Source: Trachythela sp. YZ-2020 | Taxonomy: Eukaryota > Cnidaria > Anthozoa > Malacalcyonacea > Clavulariidae | DNA length: 64,000 nt | Assembly (NCBI GenBank): GCA_016169945.1 | Contig: JADLSH010000389.1 | Location: forward strand, 1,381,001 to 1,445,000 | Direction: 5' to 3' | In this document: positions 33,949 through 45,159 of the stretch, piece by piece | How positions within the stretch are numbered: position 1 is the first letter of the stretch | How the letters are laid out: each line of letters starts with the position of its first letter | Notes under the pieces: generated by a model | Database searches by the model: none | Told to the model about the DNA's origin: nothing | What the model saw: only the letters and a program-made list of their open reading frames with translations | Program-made: the position numbers and the translations under genes

Positions 33949-36900
33949 TCAATATGGACAGCCGTAAAATTCGACTCTCAACGAGATATGTGTATTCCAA
34001 GCCGTTGGATGAATGCGAATGAACCGAGTTGAAATAGGAGGTATAACAATCTGATGGACAATAGAATTGATGTCGCTGTTACCTTGGAACACCTTTAGAT
34101 GTAAAAAAATATCCAATTAATCTAACAGATATCCTGTAATTCCAAAAATATTATTAAAGACGGCCATTAATTCAGTGGGAAAGCAGTGAACCCACGAGAA
34201 TATATACCCGATGCCTTAAATAGGGCAGTGATGGTCATTTCAGGGGGATAATGAGGATTCGATTTTAACTCTTGTCCAAGTTAGATCGAACAATTCTTAA
34301 CCTGATAAGATATAAATATATTTCCTGACTGTCTATTATTTTTCAAAATTAACTAACTTTCTTACAAAAACTGGTATCGATAAATGGGATTTTTCCCGTT
34401 ATAATATGATGTACAATTTTTGACACTTATTTTTAGTCTGAAGTACTAATATTTTTCAAACGCTACTTATACTATACTATACCATGCATTTGATATCGGC
34501 TGACTGTTGACTTTTTTAAAGGTGTTTTCTTTACTTAATTTCTATCTGGATTTATCGATTTCACCAACTAACATTGGCTTCAGTTTTAAAAAAATTACGC
34601 TTGATATTGCTTGATATATGCAATGACTGCAAAAGGCACAGGAATGTTTTGGGCAATATAATATCATGAAATATATGAGCCTTTATAATAATTGCTAGAC
34701 TATAATATACTGATGTATTCTTTATCAACGACATCTTCCTAAGAAATCATTCTGTTTAATTTGATGAAACTTCTGACTGGCATTTCTCTATTCTATTTTT
34801 CAAATCATAAGCTCTATTCTTTTTTCACAACCTTCAACAAAACCTTCTCTATAACTTGTCTGTTATGTTGAAACGTACCTTAACTGTTCCGTCGTGTCCA
34901 TAGCTCTGGAAATGTTTCCCGTCGGTGCTGGAAGAAACCGTGTATTTCTTGACATACTGATTTGCGGGATTATTGCGTCCTTGAGTACTAATTCCTGTAA
35001 TTACTGTAGATCGTTGAAAATCAACTTGAAACCACTGATCAAGATTCTTGTGCAGCGATGACCATGCTCCTGTTCTTCCACTATGTGCTATGAAGTTTAA
35101 TCTCCCATTAGTGACCCGATGATCTCTATCCCATTCGCTTGATGCGGTGATTTGGTTATCATGAATTTGACCATTTTCCATCCCGAGAGCCTCCTTACAT
35201 ACTGTATATTAAAAGAGGTTTTTATGTTAGTTCAGTGTAAGTTGCAATCTAGCATGTTAAGGTGCAGAAGAAATCTCGCTATAAAATTTTGCTAATTTAC
35301 CTGCCAAGTAGATATAGCGTGGTCTTGTTAATACCAAAAAAATGTTTAATTTAAAGAGAATATTGTAACACAAACACCGATCTTTAAAAGCGGCAAATTC
35401 CTTTCTAATAATAACAAACACGCAAGGAGAAGTGTCATTCTGCGTACGTCTAACAAGAGTGGATATACACAAATGTAAAATATAAAAACGGAGTCTCCGA
35501 AAATTTCAATTTTATAATTCTGCGTTTCGACTAATCTTCAATCATCTTCAAGAATTAGGAAACTACTTTAAAATTTTAAATGTGATAGGTGAAAGCCTAC
35601 TTTAAACCGTCAAAAGAACTTGTTATCTTTGATTAAGATATGTTTATCACCTACATCACACCTGTGTAGAATGATGATTAGTCGAAAGGTAGAATTATAA
35701 AAAAAATATATAAAAATGCAGTGTTACAGAATCATCTTCAGAGATATGAAAACTAGTTTCATATTGATTATTGCACTGAAAAAACAACAACGACAAATTC
35801 GTTGCATGGCCAGAAATGAGGATAACATGGCCGCTAAGCATGCGCATTTGGCCCTAAAATTCAAATCCAAGATGGCGCCTTCTTGTAGATTTTGAGTGGG
35901 ATATTGTTAAAATTTACATTTGAGAAATCCTAAATCCTAAATTACACGATGAGAAATCCTAAATGTGCATGTCCAAAACATTATAGATTTACTCCGCCAA
36001 CTTTTATTTCTACAAATTTGAAGACAACTCGACATGTCTAACTATGTTCCGGAGAAAACTATATCTTTATCTTAGTTTTGTATAGAAAGGTATGCTATTT
36101 TGCCAGATTAGGTCTTTTGCAGCCCCAATTTCTGCTCGATGATGGCAGACAGCGGCAGATGTGCATATCTGAACTGACTCTTACAAACTTGCTCTTTATT
36201 TTAATATCACGTTTAAAAACTAAATATTCTAATGTGTTCCCCAACGTAGTGAAATTCACAACATCGTATTTCAAACATAAACAGCGAAATTTCACTGCAA
36301 AGCTTTGCTTTCGGCAGACTCTTAACAAGTCAAACGCGCGCGAATTTGAAGCCCAGGCCACGTTCAGTGATTTGCTCAAAGAACTTCAAGGTTTGAAGAT
36401 TTTTCGCATTGTAAAGGCAGTTTTCCACTCCTGCATTTCGCTCGCCGCTGGCGAAACATTTCGACAATGACGTCATTTTTTTTAACTTTCATTCGCTGCT
36501 GGAAAAATTTGTCCTGCCGCTGTCCTGGAGCGGTCGCTGAAAATATTCAACTTCTGTTTGACATTTCGCCGACGGCGCGAAAGAACAACCACTCACACTT
36601 CAATAAAAAATCACGTGTCCCTTGGCTGTTTTTCCTTTTCAACATTGCGGATGTTTTATTCCAAGACAGTGACAGTCAGGAAAGTTTAATTTGACTTCTT
36701 TAATAAGTGAGGAACTGAACGATGTAACAGAGCAAAATGTGGGGAATTTACTTCGTGTTAATAATAACGGAGATGGAGATGTAGATTGTGTACTGTTAAT
36801 AGAACTGGTACGAAGCTTTCAAATACTTTGGAATGCCAATTTGCATACAGAGAAGGTATCGGTGCGACCGATGCACTCATTATGTGTCATCATATAACTG

Positions 36901-39900
36901 GTTAAACTGGTTGGATGGTAACGCTGACCACGTAAGGGTGATATCATTTGATCTTACAAAAGCCTTTGATTCAGTTTCTCATAGCATTATTTGTAAGAAA
37001 TTGAAAGAAACCAACATTAATCCATACATAATAAATTGGATTGCAAATTTCTTGACGGACAGGAGACAAAGAGTTCTAGCTAACGGAATAGAAACGGGTT
37101 ATATGGACATTAACAAAGGACTACCACAAGGCACAGTTCTTGGGCCATTCTTATTCTCTTTGATGATAAACGATTTAACAGTCAAAGATCCTAATAACAA
37201 TCTGCTAGTCAAGTTTGCAGATGATATGACTATTAGTGCTCCGGTCAAAGATAACCATGATTCTGCACCAGCTGAAGTGAACAATACCGAAAAATGGTCG
37301 GAAGAAAACAGAATGACATTAAACTTGTCTAAAGCATGGGAAATGATTGTAAGTGGCAAATCAACAAAACCTATACCAGAACCAATTGCTGGCATTAAGC
37401 GCAAGACATGGTTGAAACTATTGGGAATTTCACTTCACGATGATCCGTCTTGTTGGGATCTTCATGTTGATACTTTGTTATCTAGAGCCAGTAGCCGCGT
37501 ATGTACATCTTGAGAGTGTGTAGATCCTATGGTTATTCTAAGAAACAACTGACAATTCTGTTTGACACACTTATTATGTCTCTACTTCTTTATGGAATTG
37601 AAGTATGGGGTTCAGCATTTGAAAATAAATATCTGGATCGAATTGATAAATTCCTTAGGCGAGCGCACCGATATGGATACAGAACAAAGAGCGTACGGAT
37701 AATTGATGTGATTAAAGAAAGAGATATGAGTTTATTGAACAAGATAACCAGTAGCCTAGATCACCCTTTAAATGAATTGCTTCCTCCTAAAAGGCAAAGA
37801 CCATTAAGAGAACGGGAACACGATTTCAATTTAGCAAAGATTAAAACAAAAAGATTTAAACGGTCGTTTTTAAATAGGTGTCTTTTTAACAATTTTAATT
37901 AAGCCCAGAGTAGATACAGTCAATTTAGACAATATGCGTCGGCAGTAGCCACTTTGAGAAACATAGGCGTACGAGGTAGGGGGGGTGGCAGCCTCGTCAG
38001 TTTGGGCAGAAATGGTAATAAGTCTGCCAATTTGTACAAATTTTACTCGAGATTCAGGCAATTTTCCTGTTTTGCTAATTTAAAAATATCTTCAGTTAGA
38101 AAACTTTGGCTATTGTTAGTTGTTTTTAAACATTATAGCACACAAGAAGTTGTCAAAAGACAGCTAAGATATCGTGCCTTCATCATTTATCGTTAGTTTT
38201 GCTTTCGGTGTGTTTTTATCAAAGTATTTTGTGAAAACTTAGCTCACTCGTTAAATCACAGAAATGACAGAATATCTTAAACATGTCGATCTACCCAGAA
38301 TTCAACGCGCGCCGCCATCTTTTTTATTACGGCGAGTTAGGGAAGTTCCACATCAGCTCAAATTCTCGGGAAATTGTTTTCCATTGATCAACTACCGCAT
38401 ACCCCTTGACGTTGAGAACTTTCCATAAAACCTTGCATGTTTCCTTCAATATTCTGCCGATTGTTGTTGGGCTGATTCGGTAACTCATGCCAATAGTTTG
38501 TTGGGCATCACCCGTTGCTAAATACTGTAATGTTACACTGAGTCTTTCACTGGGTCCAATGGCTTGACGCCTTTTGGAAGATTTAGTTATATTCGGTGCT
38601 ACCATGGTCAAAAGTTCCTCGAACTTTTGTGGAGTCATTCTGAAGCATGTAAAGAAATATTCATGGTCGACCAACATGAGATTCCTAACCAGAGGATGTA
38701 ATTCCCCCTTTTCTTTACTCAGAAACGTTTTTGGTATTTATTACGTAATAAATCTCTGCGAGACCTTTGTCGAAGCGCTAATAGAAATAAAAAATCTTCG
38801 TTTATGTCGTTCAAATAACAACTGGACGCCATTTTGATTTATTGCATTTTTGCGGCAAGCGAAATCCTTGAGTGGAAGACGGTCTTTACGCAAATGTTGG
38901 AGAGGAAAGAAGTCTGGAAAGTCGATGGTTCAAAATAGATGAGCTACGAATCGCCGTTTTTCTACAATTCACTTGTAGAAGACCAAAGAAAAACAGCCGA
39001 CTCCACGAGATAAAAGAATAGTAGGATGGTACTGTATGTAATCATACACGTTGTATTCCAGTGTGTATTGTAAAATTTACTGAATCTATTAATTAAACAT
39101 GTCGCATGGAGGAAAGACAACTGCTCTGAAACTGTCCACAAATTCTGTATGATTTAGTTATTCTATACATACGTCAGTCTATACTATAGTTGTTTTTTTT
39201 ACTTAGGTCTATCGTTACCGTTTTCACAAAGCTCTCCTTCGTAATACTCCAAACACTGACATGTAAATGTCCTTTCTTTATCCCAAATCATTGTCCCGCC
39301 ATTATGACATTGATTCACTTCTCCCTTGCAAGCAGCCTTGAAATTTGAGACAAGGTGGTTTAATAACACACACATAACCTATACTTATGCAAAAATGTTA
39401 TTTACAGTACATGTGAAAGTCAGGTTAAACGTTTAACAGAGTATTAAGGTTATGTTTTACAAAGTAAATGTTTCCATAAGAATAAAAAATAATCTAAAAC
39501 TATTTGAAAATGACGCAGGTAAATATATATCAAATAAACTTTTGAACAAGCTAAGTGCACGGGCGACTGAAGCAAAATAGTGAATAATTATTTCTCAATG
39601 AATAATAAATTTAGGGTTTATATAAAACCTATGTCCTGACCTATTGGCCAAACTATAGTAGGCTTAAATAGCTAGCTACAAATTGGCTATAATCTTATGT
39701 TAAACCTATTCTTTCTTTTCTAGCAAGGGGCCATTTGTCTCTTTAGTGCGAGCAATAATTGCACACAAGAGACGAACACGTCATTTTAACATGGGATCAA
39801 ATATATATTGTTAGCGATTTTATAAGCGATATAAAAAGATTCTCACAAAGAGACTTCTGTCCACTTTAGCCTTGTGAAACGTCCACACTTGCTCTTCCCT

Positions 39901-40088
39901 GATAATGCCATGTGCATCAAATTCATGCTCAGTTGTGTTGGTTATTTGACAGTTAAATTCCTTTCCTTCGATTTTGTCCTTGTAATTAAACGCGACACAA
40001 AAACGGTTTTCTGCGCATCGAAGTTCACAAAAAATATACATTTCTTCTGTAAATTGAGCAATGATATTGGTTTTTAAACGGGACACTC
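33949..40088 (-). CDS. PAN-EGF-discoidin secreted protein gene, copy B (5' end not found)
   Basis: Four exons join in frame on the minus strand. PAN exon 40088-39847 (CELRCAENRFCVAFNYKD, NCQITNTTEH). EGF exon 39336-39219 (CKGEVNQCHNGGT ... FTCQCLEYYEGELCEN). Discoidin exon 35201-34879 (CKEALGMENGQI, ITASSEWD, WFQVDFQ, YTVSSSTDGKHF). Last exon 34092-33949 (VFQGNSDINSIV, TRFIRIHPTAWN, LRVEFYGCPY, stop). Acceptors and donors are consensus-like and the phases fit exactly: one base from the EGF exon plus TA gives Val before CKEALG. Intron 2 is 4.0 kb and full of transposon debris. PAN, EGF and F5/8 type C modules act in extracellular adhesion or recognition. The signal-peptide exon upstream was not identified. 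Confidence 0.82.
34879..35201 (-). CDS. Discoidin (F5/8 type C) exon, copy B
   Basis: Encodes the first two-thirds of the discoidin domain, starting CKEALGMENGQI after the acceptor TATACAG and ending TVK at the donor AAG|GTACGT. It is one codon shorter than its partner at 48241-48566. Confidence 0.85.
35210..36620. other. Intron sequence, no gene seen
   Basis: Intron 2 of copy B. Short frames here lack support. Part of it (35514-36540) aligns in pieces with 48893-49220 of copy A. Confidence 0.5.
36640..36860 (+). pseudogene. MADF-protein first exon of the old Harbinger element, copy B
   Basis: Encodes DVLFQDSDSQESL, then, after a frame change at about 36690 caused by a few extra bases, EELNDVTEQNVGNLLRVNNN and LLIELVRSFQILWN, the start of a MADF (Myb-like) DNA-binding domain. 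The start ATG has become ATT here; copy A keeps ATG at 49324. A LINE insertion follows directly. Confidence 0.55.
36860..37902 (+). pseudogene. Non-LTR retrotransposon reverse transcriptase fragment
   Basis: Two overlapping frames form the RT palm and thumb: 36833-37513 (SFDLTKAFDSVSHSII, GLPQGTVLGPFLFSLMINDL, catalytic FADDMT) and 37501-37902 (LLYGIEVWGSAFENKYLDRI, then a basic tail ending FLNRCLFNNFN, stop). A frame change lies near 37500. The 5' half, including any endonuclease, is missing. It sits inside the MADF exon of the Harbinger remnant. Copy A lacks it, so it arrived after the duplication. Confidence 0.85.
37962..38094 (+). mobile_element. Left end of a hAT-like MITE (ATAGGCGTACG type)
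   Basis: ACATAGGCGTACGAGGTAGG followed by G-rich and GGCAATTTT motifs, as at 53852 and 55301. Truncated at a junction with the palindromic element arm (38095), which corresponds to a 4.9-kb deletion relative to copy A. Confidence 0.55.
38327..38832 (-). pseudogene. PIF/Harbinger transposase, N-terminal part, copy B
   Basis: ATG at 38832 opens MASSCYLNDINEDFLFLLAL. After a one-base frame change near 38725 the frame continues LSKEKGELHPLVRNLM into FFTCFRMTPQKFEELLTMVA, GPSERLSVTLQYLATGDAQQ and ELMWNFPN, the standard Harbinger N-terminal helix-turn-helix region. It breaks at WNFPN, just before the first catalytic Asp (GAIDGK), where a palindromic element is inserted. Only one arm of that element (38095-38334) remains. 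Confidence 0.85.
39219..39336 (-). CDS. EGF-like exon, copy B
   Basis: A six-cysteine EGF-like pattern from CKGEVNQCHNGG to GELCEN. It runs from acceptor TTTCAAG|GC (39337-39338) to donor AACG|GTAACG. Length 118 bp, phase 0 to 1, matching the next exon. Confidence 0.8.
39847..40088 (-). CDS. PAN/apple exon, copy B
   Basis: Begins after acceptor TTGTTATAG, needs one base from the upstream exon, and ends SLF at the donor TTT|GTGAGA in phase 0. Four to six cysteines in PAN spacing. Confidence 0.75.
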
Positions 40089-40146
40089 CTATAACAAATT
40101 GGATTATTAACTTATTTTAGTTGGTTGGAGTAGGTGACGCCATAAC

Positions 40147-40263
40147 AATTGAAGGATTTTGTAGATGGAAAATTATCGAGTGTTAATTAAAAACATTTAT
40201 CAGACCTAACCAGGAACAGCTGCAAAAAATTTGATAATTTTCCATCTACAAAATCCTTCAATT
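40147..40263. mobile_element. Small palindromic MITE at the edge of the duplication
   Basis: Inverted arms of about 30 bp (ATTGAAGGATTTTGTAGATG and complement). It starts exactly where similarity to copy A ends. Confidence 0.65.
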
Positions 40264-40515
40264 ATTATTCCAACGAGTGAGATGCCAACAAAATCTTGAT
40301 ATTTACCCACAACTTAACATGGCAGTACCCTAGTATATATTGACATGAACTTGTGGTTAGAGCTTGACAACTGGACTCTGTATGTTTTGATAAGCATTTG
40401 TTGTAGCGGAAAGCAAGTGTTATGCTTATGCTATTTATGAGTCAAGACTTGCGATGTTTATTGCTGTTTACGTTATTTTATAATGAATACAGTTTGGACT
40501 CTCTAAACGACTTAA

Positions 40516-41229
40516 AGGTGACATGACACGAAAATTATTATTGCTTGATTTGAAACTATTCTAAAAATAATGTGGAATATCAATTTACAGTTTTTCCATA
40601 TTTCATCTAGGTCTTATATTTATAACTGTATAAGGCGTTCAAATTACTTTGACAAGTTTTCTTTGTTGACCATACAGACAAGCAAAACTTGTACTTTGAC
40701 ATTTATTTCGATGACAAGTACACTGTCTTGTTCAAAAGCTAGCATGCTAGCTTGTCTAAAATTGTGGAATTAGAGTTGCATGCGTATGCACTAACTATAC
40801 ACTCTTGCAGACAAGCAAATAAGACTTGTCATATAACTTGTCATCTAGGTCTTGAGATATTTAGACTTATGTGATATTCAAATGAGATAACTTGTGGTTC
40901 GTTTTGTTTAATTAACATATTCGAAATCATTGTCTATTTTTATGATTGTTGAACGAAACCGGCTGAAACTTTGCATTTTGTTACAGTTCATGAAATTGAA
41001 CATCAAAGACAAGCAACAACTGATTTTGTTCAATAATTTTAAAGATACAGACGATTTTCGAATATGTTAATTAGAAAAGAACGAGCCATAAGTTATCTCA
41101 TTTGAATATCACATGAGTCTAAATATCTCAAGAACTAGATGAAATGTGGAAAAGCTGTAAATTGATATTGCACATTATGTTAAGAGTACTTTCAAATCAA
41201 GCAATAATACTTTTCGTGTCATGTCACCT
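40516..41229. mobile_element. TTAA-flanked inverted-repeat element (Kolobok-like MITE)
   Basis: TTAA at 40512-40515 and 41230-41233. The ends are AGGTGACATGACACGAAAA and its complement, and the arms remain alike for about 170 bp. The left arm is interrupted by a 238-bp insertion (40616-40853). No coding. Confidence 0.8.
40616..40853. mobile_element. Nested insertion, inverted copy of the neighbouring MITE interior
   Basis: Flanked by the 13-mer TCATCTAGGTCTT (40603-40615, 40841-40853). The body is complementary to the interior of 41234-41610 but lacks its termini. Confidence 0.75.
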
Positions 41230-41233
41230 TTAA

Positions 41234-41610
41234 GCCTTTTACAGACGAGCAAGTTTTCTATGACAAGTTTTTATACGACAAGTTTTTATATGACAAGTTT
41301 TATTTGCTTGTCTGCAAGAGTGTATAGTTAGTGCATACGCATGCAACTTTAATTCCACAATTTTAGACAAGCTAGCATGCTATAGCTTTTGAACAAGTCA
41401 GTGTACTTCTCATGGAAAAAAATGTCAAAGTACAAGTTTTGCTCGTCTGTATGGTCAACAAAGAAAATTGTCAAAGTAATTTGAACGCCTTATACAGTTA
41501 TATAGATTCGTTTGGTTTGCAATCTATCCGCTGTATTATCTACCATAGTGATAAGACAAAACTTCTCATATGAAAACGTGTCGTAGAAAACTTGCTCCTC
41601 TGTAGGAGCC
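41234..41610. mobile_element. Second TTAA-flanked MITE, abutting the first
   Basis: It shares the TTAA at 41230-41233 with the preceding element and has TTAA at 41611-41614. Ends of the form GCCTTTTACAGACGAGCAAG and GCTCCTCTGTAGGAGC are imperfect inverted repeats; the interior has repeated GACAAGTTTTTAT units. Confidence 0.75.
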
Positions 41611-41614
41611 TTAA

Positions 41615-43041
41615 ATAATAGGAAATGTATTTGGGCTATTTAAAGAATAGGAGAGAAAATTCCGGTATATGAAATTTACGACTGACATGTCATTACTCAT
41701 TAGTGAATTTCATCAGCTAATAATTCTCAAGGTCATGGTATATTTGTCAAATATAGATTATAGTCTTATAGACATAGTCCAGACCTAGTCTGTCGCATGG
41801 CCTAAGACACGACGTAATTATAACGAAACAACAATCTTTACATTAGATAGGTTGCCTTATAAATTTATAAAAGTTCCTCAAAGAAAAAAATAAATACACA
41901 TATATTGAAATAGGAAAATATAAGCAATGATACTAATATTTTATTGAACCATGTTAAGTGTAAAAATACAATGGATTTGCATTATATACACAAGCTCTTT
42001 CAGAACAGTGAAGGAGTATAGTGCATACACAGCATTTTGGAACAAAATGCTGACAGTTTCCAAACAGCTTTTAAAGTGTGTTGACAACATGCACAATAAG
42101 TGATTAAAACAGGTGTTTAACTAGTGTTTAGGGGGTGAGTTCATGATACGCCCAATATTTAACAATTTGCAACTTTGTAGCATATTAAAATGGTGTTTCC
42201 AAAGAATCTACATTTCCAAGGTTCTGGGGATGCATGCCCCTATACCCATGCATGCACCTAGTGGCCTTACTGTATGTCTTCAACACTTGAGTTGGAAAAA
42301 TATATTACAAATGGAATTTCGCTACTGTATATCAGTAACAGAAAAGTGCTTGTATGCATCACTGATATAACCTTTAATAAATATACCCACAAACTGAATG
42401 TCTACGTGAAATGTGACAGTCACAGCTCATGACTCAAATGGGCAGTGTCACCGTAGCAGTGTTTTGCATTGCGCAGCAAAAAATCAGCCTGTACCATTGG
42501 GGCTGTAATTTTTCAAGTACACAGATTCAAGATAGCGGCCATTTCTGAGTTGTTGGAAATATGGTAAAAGGTAAAGCAATTTAATTAACAAATAAGCTAA
42601 AACAAATTAGAAATATACAGCATAGTTTTAGCAATCTCAGTTATACGTAGCAATAACAGTGAAGAACTTTATAGAGCCTCAAACAAGTGACAAGCGTGAA
42701 GGCCGGTGAGGCTATTTGAACGGTGAGGCTATTTATATTTTTTCTATATTAGGAAATTTTCATTGTAATTTTTTTATATTGGCTATGAAATAGTAATTAT
42801 ATGTTATGATTTACATTATGTTGGGGAGAGGGGAGTTTTGGGAGAGCAAGCCTTTCCGGTTATCGAGCTAGCTCGCTCTACCAATCTATTTGAAATACTT
42901 CATAATTGCCGGTTTCATATCACTTTCTATTATTAACATAAATAAGTATTATCAAGTGAGCCGCTCTGCTGTAAGTCCAGAGTAATAATATTATGACCAG
43001 TCAGTGCAATACAATAATTGTTAACCCTAATCATCCTAATG
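41615..43041. other. No gene seen
   Basis: About 1.4 kb. No supported coding, RNA or repeat feature. Confidence 0.5.
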
Positions 43042-43050
43042 CATAAAAAA

Positions 43051-44515
43051 ACCGTCCGCTCTACAGTTTCATATTCACTTTCACATTCACATTAAGATTC
43101 ACATTCGTGAAAATAGTCAGGTATCTGACGTACAAAATGTGGAATTACTCAGTTGCTTTAGACGGAATAGACTTGTTTATAAATTTTATTCTTCTTCAGA
43201 ATATTACGCATTCAACAATATATTTCGAAGTTATTTGGGCGAAATAGGAAGTCAGGAAAATTCGCAGAACCTACGCGACCGAGACGTAAATTCATGCTAC
43301 GCCATATTGTCGCAAGCTATCGGCTAAAATATTTTTCGCTATATCTCGTAAGATACGCATTGTAGCTCCTCCATACCGAAATTCATTCTTTATTACAATA
43401 TAATGAATTATATGAAGCAAACTTAGCCTCAAAAACCTTGCGCAAATCGCAGCGCATGAGAAACGGCTTTGTAACCTGAAGCGAATGATAACAACACAAT
43501 CGAGAAAGTAAACGCTTCTCACGGGGCACGCGTTTGGGTTGGAGTATAGTCATCGAAATTCATTCATCTACAACTATCATAAAATGATGTGATGTACTTT
43601 TTATCTTCAAACAACTTGCTGTTTCAGCTGCAAAAATCGCAAAACACAACTATAGTGCTTGAAGTCAAAAATCCGGGTGGGATTTCACCTTTTCTAAATG
43701 TCCGTTTAGTCTGAATGTAAATACAATTTTCGCACTCAAACAGCGTTAGTCTTGGTAAATCTTTTAATCACTGCAACACTTTTAATGCAATCTTTACCGT
43801 AAAGAAATTCATTCTTCTATAGTATTGTGCGCTTCATTCTGCGTGGTTTTCATTGCGATTCGGCTATTCGTATTTTTGACTTCAAGCACTAGTTGTGTTT
43901 TGCGATTTTTGCAGCTGAAACAGCAAGTTGTTTGAAGATAAAAAGTACATCACATCATTTTATGATAGTTGTAGATGAATGAATTTCGATGACTATACTC
44001 CAACCCAAACGCGTGCCCCGTGAGAAGCGTTTACTCGATTGTGTTGTTATCATTCGCTTCAGGTTACAAAAGCCGTTTCTCATGCGCTGCGATTTGCGAT
44101 TTTTCCCGACAAAACGGCAAAGGTTTTTGAGGCTAAGTTTGCTTCATATAATTCATTATATTGTAATAAAGAATGAATTTCGGTATGGAGGAGCTACAAT
44201 GCGTATCTTACGAGATATAGCGAAAAATATTTTAGCCGATAGCTTGCGACAATATGGCGTAGCATGAATTTACGTCTCGGTCGCGTACATGTAGGTTCTG
44301 CGAATTTTCCTGACTTCCTATTTCGCCCAAATAACTTCGAAATACTTTTGTTGAATGCGTAATATTCTGAAGAAGAACGAAATTTATAAACAAGTCTATT
44401 AAGTCTAAAGCAACTGAGTAATTCCACATTTTGTACGTCAGATACCTGACTATTTTCACGAATGTGAATCTGAATGTGAATGTGAAAGTGAATATGAAAC
44501 TGTAGAGCGGACGGT
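43051..44515. mobile_element. Fold-back transposon with perfect 9-bp target duplication
   Basis: Direct repeat CATAAAAAA at 43042-43050 and 44516-44524. The termini are ACCGTCCGCTCTACAGTTTC and complement. Arms (43051 to about 43677; about 43872-44515) are inverted copies over some 630 bp around a roughly 200-bp centre. A 9-bp duplication with very long terminal inverted repeats is the signature of Mutator-like fold-back elements. The frames inside mirror each other and are not genes. Confidence 0.88.
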
Positions 44516-44650
44516 CATAAAAAATGAGATATGAATCTACATCCTTGATTTACATGAAGTATAGACGAGATGGAAGAAATGCTTTAGTATGAAAATGAAC
44601 GTTTAGAAATATATACACATACAGTATATATATATATATATATATATATA

Positions 44651-44712
44651 GTCAAATCTGCAGACATGCATGCATGTTTCGCCGTTCAACGGCTCGTCAG
44701 TGCAGCTTGTAA
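44651..44712 (-). ncRNA. Hammerhead ribozyme, type I (unit 1)
   Basis: Minus strand in order: stem I strand CTGCA; core CTGACGA; stem II GCCG-TTGAA-CGGC; core GAAA; stem III CATG/CATG with tetraloop CATG; cleavage triplet TGTC; stem I strand TGCAG. Predicted cut is after C at 44663. All invariant core positions are filled. Outer stem I CAA pairs with TTG across an internal loop. Confidence 0.88.
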
Positions 44713-44869
44713 CGCAGTCTAGATGCAAGTGACTTCGTATTTATACACAATACTCTTGCCCTCACCAAGCGCATGTGGTACAATACTCAGACACATGCGC
44801 ATCCAGACATGCGTGAAGTGTCTTTGGGCCAGAGCGCTCAAACGATCACAAGGGAGTGAGCTTTTGCAT

Positions 44870-44897
<28 letters not shown>

Positions 44898-44900
<3 letters not shown>

Positions 44901-44953
44901 AAATCTGCAGACATGCATGTTTCGCCGTTCAACGGCTCGTCAGTGCAGCTTGT
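44898..44953 (-). ncRNA. Hammerhead ribozyme, type I (unit 2)
   Basis: Same core and stems as unit 1, but stem III is shorter (ACATGCATGT: three pairs and a four-base loop). Predicted cut is after C at 44910. Short stem III is common in retrozymes and may favour cleavage as a dimer. Confidence 0.85.
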
Positions 44954-45159
44954 AACGCAGTCTAGATGCGAGTGACTTCGTATTTATACACCATACTCTT
45001 GCCCTCACCAAGCGCATGTGGTACAATACTCAGACACATGCGCATCCAGACATGCGTGAAGTGTCTTGGGGCCAGAGTGCTCAAACGACCACAAGGGAAG
45101 TGAGCTTTTGCATTATAGCTTATAGCCACCAATTATATATATATATATATATCAGTATA

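Larger units (their letters stand above)
32460..40140. repeat. Segmental duplication, copy B
   Basis: Collinear, same-orientation similarity with 46768-60873. The left edge is ACTATAAGATAATATATTAA at 32460 against 46768. The right edge is TAGGTGACGCC at 40140 against 60873. Both copies hold the PAN-EGF-discoidin gene and the old Harbinger insertion. Copy-specific insertions account for the length difference. Extra sequence at about 32605-33165 is unique to this copy. Confidence 0.85.
44634..45120 (-). repeat. Retrozyme-like tandem repeat: two 247-bp hammerhead units
   Basis: Two direct copies (44651-44897 and 44898 to about 45117) separated and flanked by (TA)n runs. Each unit has a full type I hammerhead ribozyme on the minus strand. 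The distance between predicted cleavage sites is 247 nt, so a transcript would release 247-nt RNAs able to circularise. Metazoan retrozymes are known to be small tandem repeats with exactly this organisation, moved by other elements' machinery. No protein is encoded. Confidence 0.85.

Noticed and set aside
36095..36470. Frames of 94-130 codons on both strands
   Set aside because: No domain recognised, intronic position, overlapping on both strands.
43139..44459. Mirror-image reading frames of 60-92 codons
   Set aside because: They are the same sequence read from the two arms of the fold-back element, with no recognised motif.
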